Shown here: positions 57,702 through 64,000 of the stretch, in pieces
Layout of the letters: the number at the start of each line of letters is the position of its first letter
How positions within the stretch are numbered: position 1 is the first letter of the stretch
Assembly (NCBI GenBank): GCA_013400115.1
Contig: VXBP01001155.1
Coordinates: 434,001-498,000, forward strand
Direction: 5' to 3'
DNA length: 64,000 bases
DNA from: Rhinopomastus cyanomelas
Taxonomy: Eukaryota > Chordata > Aves > Bucerotiformes > Rhinopomastidae
Notes under the pieces: generated by a model
What the model saw: the letters and a program-made list of their open reading frames with translations, nothing else
Told to the model about the DNA's origin: nothing
The model's database searches: none
Translations under genes and position numbers: made by a program

Positions 57702-57815
57702 ATGTGTACCTGTGTGACTTGATCTAAGCGATCCTGCTGCAGCAGGGGGATTGGACTGGATGACCTTTGAGGTCCTTTCCAATCCCTAATGATTCTATGA
57801 TTCTGTGATTCTATG
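57702..57815 (+). mobile_element. CR1 LINE 3' end
   Basis: ATGTGTACCTGTGTGACTTG (end of ORF2, ..VYLCDLI stop), then CAGCAGGGGGATTGGACTGG, GATGACCTTTGAGG and three ATTCTATG/ATTCTGTG units to 57815. Confidence 0.92.
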
Positions 57816-59014
57816 TTGTGCAACAAAGGCATAAAGAGTCGTTCTAAACCAAAAAGTCTTTTTGCCTTTTGCAGTTTGTCTTTATACAATCTGATGGTTA
57901 TATCAGATATATCAGGAGCTCTTTCTAACCCCATTATCTTCCAGTTTAGTGTTCTGTCCAACTGTCAGATGGCTGTGAATGTGCTCCTGCTAATGAACTA
58001 TAAACTGTCCAGAGAATAAAATGTTTACTTCACATTTAGTATACAGGTGTTATAGTTCTTCTTTGGGTTTTTTTTCCTCTTTACAGGTGTTAATCATTAG
58101 ACACAGGGAGGGAAACACACTTGAGACAATTGGGTCCTTCCGAAGACATGTTTCAGTCAAAGGGTGAGAAAAGATTGTAATTCACAACACACGAGCATTC
58201 TTTCTGAATTCAGCTTGGTGAACATTCTATAATGTGTTACAGTGCACCCAGATGATAAAGTTCTCCTTGAAATTTTGACTTGCACCACGAACGTACAATT
58301 CCTTGGAAAAACAAGCCTGGGCATAATTCTGCTTGCATGGGAAGTCCCATCAGTATTAGTTTTCTTGTAGTGGCATAGCTGAAGTTAAAATGAATTCCAA
58401 TTAGGTTGTATCAGAGTGGCTTATAAAGGCTGTTTTGGTACTTTGTTGTAATGCAAGACTAAAGTGGTGCTAAAAAAAAGATGCATTTGAACACTTCTGA
58501 AGTTAAGTTTTCTGTAACATTTTACCATAAAAGGATCATCAGTTATGCCTCTTCAAAGCTCCACTATGCCAAATAATAATATAATGAATTAATATTAATA
58601 TTATTATATTAATATATTTGTCCAATTGATTGATGGAATAAATCCTTCATGGAATAGGGTACAAGAGAATAATGACAATATATAACTAGCCATAGAATGC
58701 CTATTCTCTTGACCTCATCATAACATGCATAGATTCACTCAGTGCTCATGTTGCATTCCAACTAAATTAGTTAATCAGTTAACAGCTTGAAACAGAATGT
58801 TTTGTGCTGACATGACACATCTCTTATATGTGGTATAAAAATGCAATAGAGTGCTGCCAAACAAGAAGGCATACACACCTCTCATGTCCACTGAGGACAG
58901 AACAATGGCCTTAATTTTCATTAAAAGAATTTTAAGTTATCCGGTCAGAAGACTTTACTGCACAGAGAGTTAAACATTTGAGGAGTCTATTTAGGAAAAC
59001 TTTTGGATCCCTCT
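57816..59014. other. Unannotated sequence with an AT-rich self-pairing tract
   Basis: No gene. 58574-58618 is built of AATAATAT/ATATTAAT units. Confidence 0.4.
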
Positions 59015-59120
59015 TTCTGGAGGCTCTGAGACAGGGCTAACTAAACACCTGTCAAAGATGGTTAACATGCATTCCTCCTGTCTTTGGCCAGGGGAGTAGG
59101 TTAGATGGCCTTTAACAATG
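59015..59120 (+). mobile_element. Probable ancient CR1-like 3' end
   Basis: GGAGGCTCTGAGACAGGGCT, ACACCTGTCAAAGATGGTTA, GGCCAGGGGAGTAGGTTAGA and TGGCCTTTAA resemble the last ORF2 codons and 3' UTR (GTAGACTAGATGACCTTT-type) of an old sauropsid CR1. Weakly supported by eye. Confidence 0.4.
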
Positions 59121-59276
59121 AACATCTAGAGAGGAATAGTTTTTACTAACAATAAAATAGCATGTGTTTATCCTAGAATCTACTACATCATATTGTAAAT
59201 AATCAGTTCATCTTGATGATGTGGAAGATTTTGGTAGCAAATGTAGTTTATATCATATGACAACATCTAGCTAGAC

Positions 59277-59570
59277 ATAGAATCATAGAATTATAGAATC
59301 ATTAGGGATTGGGAGGGACCCCAAAAGATCATCCAGTCCAATCCCCCTGCCACAGCATGATCACCTAGACCAAGTCACACAGTCAGTCAGGGTTAGAAGG
59401 GACCACAGGATCATCCAGTTCTGACTCCCCTGCCATGGGCAGGGACACTCCACCCTGACTGTCCAGAGCCTCATCCAGCCTGACCTTAAACACCTCCAAC
59501 AATGGGGCTTCCACCACATTTATGGGCAACCCATTTCAAGCTCTCACCACTTTCATATCCACATTCCTTC
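59277..59570 (-). mobile_element. CR1 mosaic with two tandem 3' ends, copy C, antisense
   Basis: From the left: ATAGAATCATAGAATTATAG, GGGATTGGGAGGGACCCCAA and the TCACCTAGACCAAGTCACAC end of the dominant type. Then at about 59388 it runs directly into CAGTCAGTCAGGGTTAGAAG and GGACCACAGGATCATCCAGT, the 3' end of the other type, whose ORF2 end follows (minus-strand ARLDEALDSQGGVSLPM region). Same junction as copies A and B, on the other strand. Confidence 0.85.
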
Positions 59571-59676
59571 CCACAAAGAAATGACTTATTCACTCCTTCA
59601 AGGCATAGTACTTTGCATTAATATTATGTGTTAATTTCTAACTTAATGCAAATTATAATTTAAACACAAAATATAC
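59571..59676. other. Short unannotated spacer
   Basis: About 100 bases, AT-rich. Confidence 0.4.
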
Positions 59677-59795
59677 ATAGAGTCATAGAGTCACAGAGTC
59701 TTTAGGGATTGGAAAGGACCTCGAAAGATCATCTAGTCCAATCCTCCTGTTAGGGCAGGGTCACCCAGGCCAAGTCACACAGAAATATAGTCCTC
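59677..59795 (-). mobile_element. CR1 LINE 3' tail, antisense
   Basis: Three AGTCATAG/AGTCACAG units, TTTAGGGATTGGAAAGGACC and TAGTCCAATCCTCCTGTTAG, then GTCACCCAGGCCAAGTCACA and the end of ORF2. Dominant type, mutated tail units. Confidence 0.92.
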
Positions 59796-60042
59796 CTAGA
59801 CACCAAGGCATTTACTCTGGAGCTAAGTATAAACTTATCTGTGTCTCAGCTTGCATGATAGCACACAATTGCATCTCTAAGTGTAATTATAGTAAAAACT
59901 CCTTTGCCTCATTAAAACATGTGGAGTAGCACATGTTGGTTCAATTGATTCTTACCTAAAGGTCTGTTCTACACACACTTCCATTAATGTATTAATTGGC
60001 ATGGCCACATCTATTAGAGTTAATTGTGGTTTTGTCTCACTT

Positions 60043-60186
60043 CATAGAATCACAGAACCATAGAATCATAGAATCACTCGGGATTGGAAGGGACCTCAAA
60101 AGATCGTCTAGTTCGATCCACCTGCTACAGCAGGACCACCTAGACCAAGTTGCACAGGGACATATCCAGGCAGGTTTTCAACTTCT
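60043..60186 (-). mobile_element. CR1 LINE 3' tail, antisense
   Basis: CATAGAATCACAGAACC, two more units, TCGGGATTGGAAGGGACCTC, CGTCTAGTTCGATCCACCTG, then the ORF2 end to about 60186. Confidence 0.92.
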
Positions 60187-63100
60187 CTCACTTCTTCCAT
60201 GTTTTGTCATTGGTGTGCTTATTCAAACTGTTTTGCAAGTCTGTAGAATCAAAAGTAGACTGTCTTTCACTTGCATATGGGTAATGTAAAAGATATTGTA
60301 AAAATTCACTCTTCAGTTGATCTGGACCCAGCTCTTCAGATCACCTGTTATTTGTCATGATGATATAGGAAATAAGAAGGGTTGGGATTTTTTAAGTGTC
60401 TTGAAGACAGCAAATTGGACTGGTCAGAAGCTCTTTTATTCACTTTCAAACTCTTCTTGTTTTGATTTTTTTTACCTCACCACTTCTAAAATACATGCTG
60501 TGAAATAAATCAAACACAAATATGAAAAAATGTATTACAATTTTAACTGAAGTAAGAATTTAATACCACGTGTAATGTAGAATCTTCTAATGTACTCATG
60601 CACTGGCATGACACATTTTGAGCCAAAAGTTGTTCTCTCTCTGAGTTTTCTTGCCTCTTTAATTTTTCTTTTTTTTTCCTTTTAGGCAAAGAACCAGTTC
60701 TTCATGGACATATTGCTTTTTTAAGTTTTATGCACTGTGTCTGCACACTTGCCTGTTTACTAGGTGATAACAAGCAAGAGAGAAGAGGGACCAATAACAG
60801 AAAATAACAATGGAAGGGGGAATATTATTAAATACTCTCGAACCTCCAGAGGCAACATATTTCTATCACTACCTCTGGCACCAAAAGTTGTTGGCATGAG
60901 AACAACTGTCTCATTTACTCTTCTTTAGTACAAGGAGACAAATTTACTGTTTAAATTTGTACTACCCAAGCAAATTCTTTTAAAAATGGATTGTTTCACT
61001 AATTGTCATATCTGTACGGCACAGGCTTCTTCCTTATGCGCTGTTCAAATAGCGACATGAAGCGTATTAAACTGAGTAATAGCTGTGTGAATTCAGGATC
61101 ATGCTGGCTGAATACAATGACTTAGACTTGTATATCTAAAATTATGAGAAATAAATATTACTGGTAAAAAAGAATATATTTATAAACAGGAATGAGCATC
61201 AACATGTAAATTAAATAGTTATCAAATAAACTCAAATTTATTAATGTCGTCAGATGTAACATTGAATTTTCATATTGTTCTCTTTGATAAAACTTTTGAC
61301 CTAAGTAGGACTTTAAAACAGGGAATAAGTCCTCCAAAGAAATATTTGTGAATAATATCAGCAGGACCAGCTAATACAATCACAGAAGTGTGTGATGCCA
61401 ATGAAAGGAGAGAAATTTGTGAGTGTGGGAATGGGGCCAGGAAGTGAGATAGTGTTTGATTTTGCAGGAATCAGTACAGCTCTCATGAATGTGAGGAATG
61501 AAGGCTCATGAATACAATGACAGTACAACTGCCATCTGTCCTGTTTCTGTTGTTGAATCACTTGCATCTAATTTGTTATACACTCAACATATTTTGGGGT
61601 ATTGTTATAATTACAATATGTGGTCTAAGCTGCTTACAGCTTTGCGAGAAAATGAGAAATATTATGGTTACAACACAGATTACTTGAACTTGGGATATTT
61701 CTCCTTGTCTGTCTTATGTGTTTTATATATTCTGTACAGGGCTGATATTACACTCTTACAAATAATTGTGCCTTAGCTTGACTATCTGAATATTATTCAT
61801 ATTGTCTATTAAGTGAATAAAATTAACTGTAGGTGTAAAATTTTGTCACTTCCTTTGGCACAAGGAAGTGACTGATTCTAACCATATCTTTCTCGAAGAT
61901 ATATTGGGTCAATAGCAGAACATCATGCAAGTGGAATGTTGTGCCATGAGATGAACACACCTGCCCATGGTTCTCTGGCTATGGTGCAGCACAACTTCTT
62001 CAGCCTTGAAGGAGCTAGGGAAAAACATGTGTGGAATAGGAGTTAGGAGAGTGTGAGATGCCACAGCTGTTGAAGAGTGAATGAACTGTGGATAAACTTG
62101 CTTCCTCTCCTTGCAGGCAGTGCTACTACTCTTAAGCCTTATGGATAGTATTCATCTTGAATAGCTTCAGAGCAGACAGCACAGATGTCTGCAAGTACTC
62201 AACGTAGGCCCTCTTTATAATTCATAAAGGGCACCTTGGAGTGCAATTGTTCTAGTTCTAAAACAGGCATCTAAAATAGCCCAGAAAAATCATGTCTCAG
62301 AAGTATAATATCGACCATTTACTGGATTTGAAATTGATCTATCAGATCCATGCTCAGTATGCTTTACAATAATTTGTGCATATATAAGTGCCTTCATTGC
62401 CTATGTCATCTTGAGGAAGGGTCTCAAAAAGATTTGCAGACATAAGAAATAAGAACAGATGGTCTAACAGCTTCATCTGGCAATGACTAACATTTACATA
62501 TGAGACTTACTCAGGACTGATGCCTTTATCTTCTAAGTAATTGAACAGCTTCTTAACAGGACAGCTGGAAAGACTGGTGAGCACACTTCCATTATTTCAG
62601 ACACAGCAGCCTTGATATGAGACACAACAGAGGAACTGATTTTCCTGGCATAAACATTTTTTGTGATCCCAAAATCAAATGGAAACAAGAAGAAAGAAAA
62701 AATATGTTAAGTACAGTATTACCAAAAACAAAACCACCCCAGAATTTGTTTCTGTGTTCCTTTTCCTTATTACAGTGAATTGTAAGGTTTATATACCAAT
62801 GAAGCAGGAATAAATTGGAAGTTAAATTGCTAGTGATGGAAAAAGAAGATGGACATAAATACTCCTTTAACAGAGAAAGAATAAACCTTGCAGCATCTGA
62901 GCCACCTCATTCTCTACTAGGTGCCAAAAGTAAACCCAGTAAAGCAATTTTGATTGAAGATCCTGGTAAACAGATTCAGGAAAGATGGAATCACTCCTAT
63001 AAATCTTGGTACTGATCATGATACATGGATAAATTTGGAGTTGATGCCAGGACTGAAGATTTCCATGTGTGCAGAACCTAGGAGGTTCTCTGACCTCATA

Positions 63101-64000
63101 TTAAAATAATTCCAGTACAGGTATACAGATAGTAAGAGAGCTCTAATATGAGAGTTACTATTTGCATCAAAGGAAGCTGGCTCATGCTGGGAGCTTGGTT
63201 CTTAAGAAGTTCTTGAAAATGTTGGTAGAGGAGTGTTTTTATTTTTGTGGATTTGTGGTAGACATCTACCTTTATGTACCAGGGTAAGTTTTTGGCAAAG
63301 AGGAAGATCTGGGAGCTAAAAATACTGAGAGCTGCTCCAGGGAAGAGGCATAAACTATAATGAACAGACAAGTTACATTGAGAAAAATACTTATCAAAGA
63401 TAGGTGGGCACTTAGATTCAAAGCAGATCTCAGCAATGGGAAACAGGAAGAAATATGGATGACAAGAATATCCTCAACCAGTACTGCTGCTCAACATGTT
63501 TGGCACAAAACCACTGCCCTGCTTTCTGGGTCTCTGGGCTTGGCCTAACTGAATGACCAAAGCAATTCAGGCTGTCCTGCAGAGATTTACTTAACTATCA
63601 GTAAGTTACAGCTATCAGTCTGACTGAGGTGAAACTTTCCTGCCTTTTCTCTAGTGAAGGTAGGCAACAACACATCTCTTCTGCAAACAGCAAAGAGGAA
63701 GGAAGATGTTCTGCATCTTAACTATCCTTTGTAGACCTAACAGGATTCATGCTCTATGCCAGATATGTTCACCAGCCATACTCTGGCTTTTTTGAAAGGG
63801 GAGTATTCTGTCACTGGTCCTATCTAGATGCGGTTAATTTGCTTCTGAGACCACCAAAAATACACTTTCTCCTTCAACTTCCCTGCATGCTAGATATTCA
63901 TAATTTTAGCTTCTCTACCTTAGGGAGAAAAACTACCTACCAAGTTTTGCAACCAAGCCATCAAGCTGTATATCTGACGTGTGTGGTAGAACACGCTGAA
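60187..64000. other. Unannotated sequence
   Basis: About 3.8 kb with no recognised gene, RNA or repeat. A pyrimidine tract (TTTTCTTTTTTTTTCCTTTTAG, ending about 60686) resembles a 3' splice site, but the frame after it closes in 13 codons. ORFs at 61498-61776 (92 residues) and 62815-63015 (66 residues) resemble nothing known. Confidence 0.35.

Overview
The window is a stretch of bird (avian) genomic DNA with no recognisable host gene. The evidence is the dominance of CR1 non-LTR retrotransposons. About 28 recognisable pieces cover very roughly 12 kb, close to a fifth of the window. Many end in the avian CR1 3' signature of short 8-base units (ATTCTATG / ATTCTGTG). Two antisense blocks resemble common avian endogenous-retrovirus LTRs. 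That CR1 share is high for a bird and would fit woodpeckers and relatives (Piciformes), where CR1 expansion is known. The lineage is an inference, not something I can read directly. Most single-frame ORFs are short and either chance ORFs or dead CR1 fragments. The remaining sequence is AT-rich, CpG-poor intergenic or intronic DNA.

Layout. 1-6.1 kb: an internally deleted CR1, an old direct-repeat pair (about 2.27-2.55 and 2.99-3.31 kb), a tRNA-Lys-headed SINE (2581-2756), a 5S rRNA-derived SINE (3881-4068), a CR1 3' end and a short older tail. 6.1-12.1 kb: an old antisense CR1 and its flank, broken by four single N characters, each with duplicated sequence around it. It includes a 1.8-kb segment present twice at about 99% identity, which looks like unmerged haplotypes. 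12.7-19 kb: several CR1s, including one that keeps the ORF1 esterase-like region and a 1.5-kb antisense one that keeps the RT region. 20-28 kb: an antisense LTR block and scattered CR1 ends. 28.4-28.65 kb: an isolated CpG cluster. 31-40 kb: CR1 pieces and a solo LTR (36231-36817). 42.68-42.87 kb: a second 5S-derived SINE. 44.6-52.2 kb: the youngest-looking CR1 pieces and the longest one (50.4-52.2 kb). 53.7-60.2 kb: two of three CR1 mosaics with a shared unusual junction, plus a cluster of antisense CR1 tails. 60.2-64 kb: nothing recognised.

How the elements relate. CR1 supplied the reverse transcriptase in this genome. The three SINE-like copies carry CR1-like 3' ends, so they look like parasites of CR1. 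Two have a 5S rRNA-derived Pol III head; one has a tRNA-Lys-derived head joined to what looks like a short remnant of the same 5S body. This modular 5S/tRNA/CR1 SINE group is the best candidate here for something little described. A second candidate is the CR1 mosaic that carries two different CR1 3' ends in tandem with the same junction at three loci.
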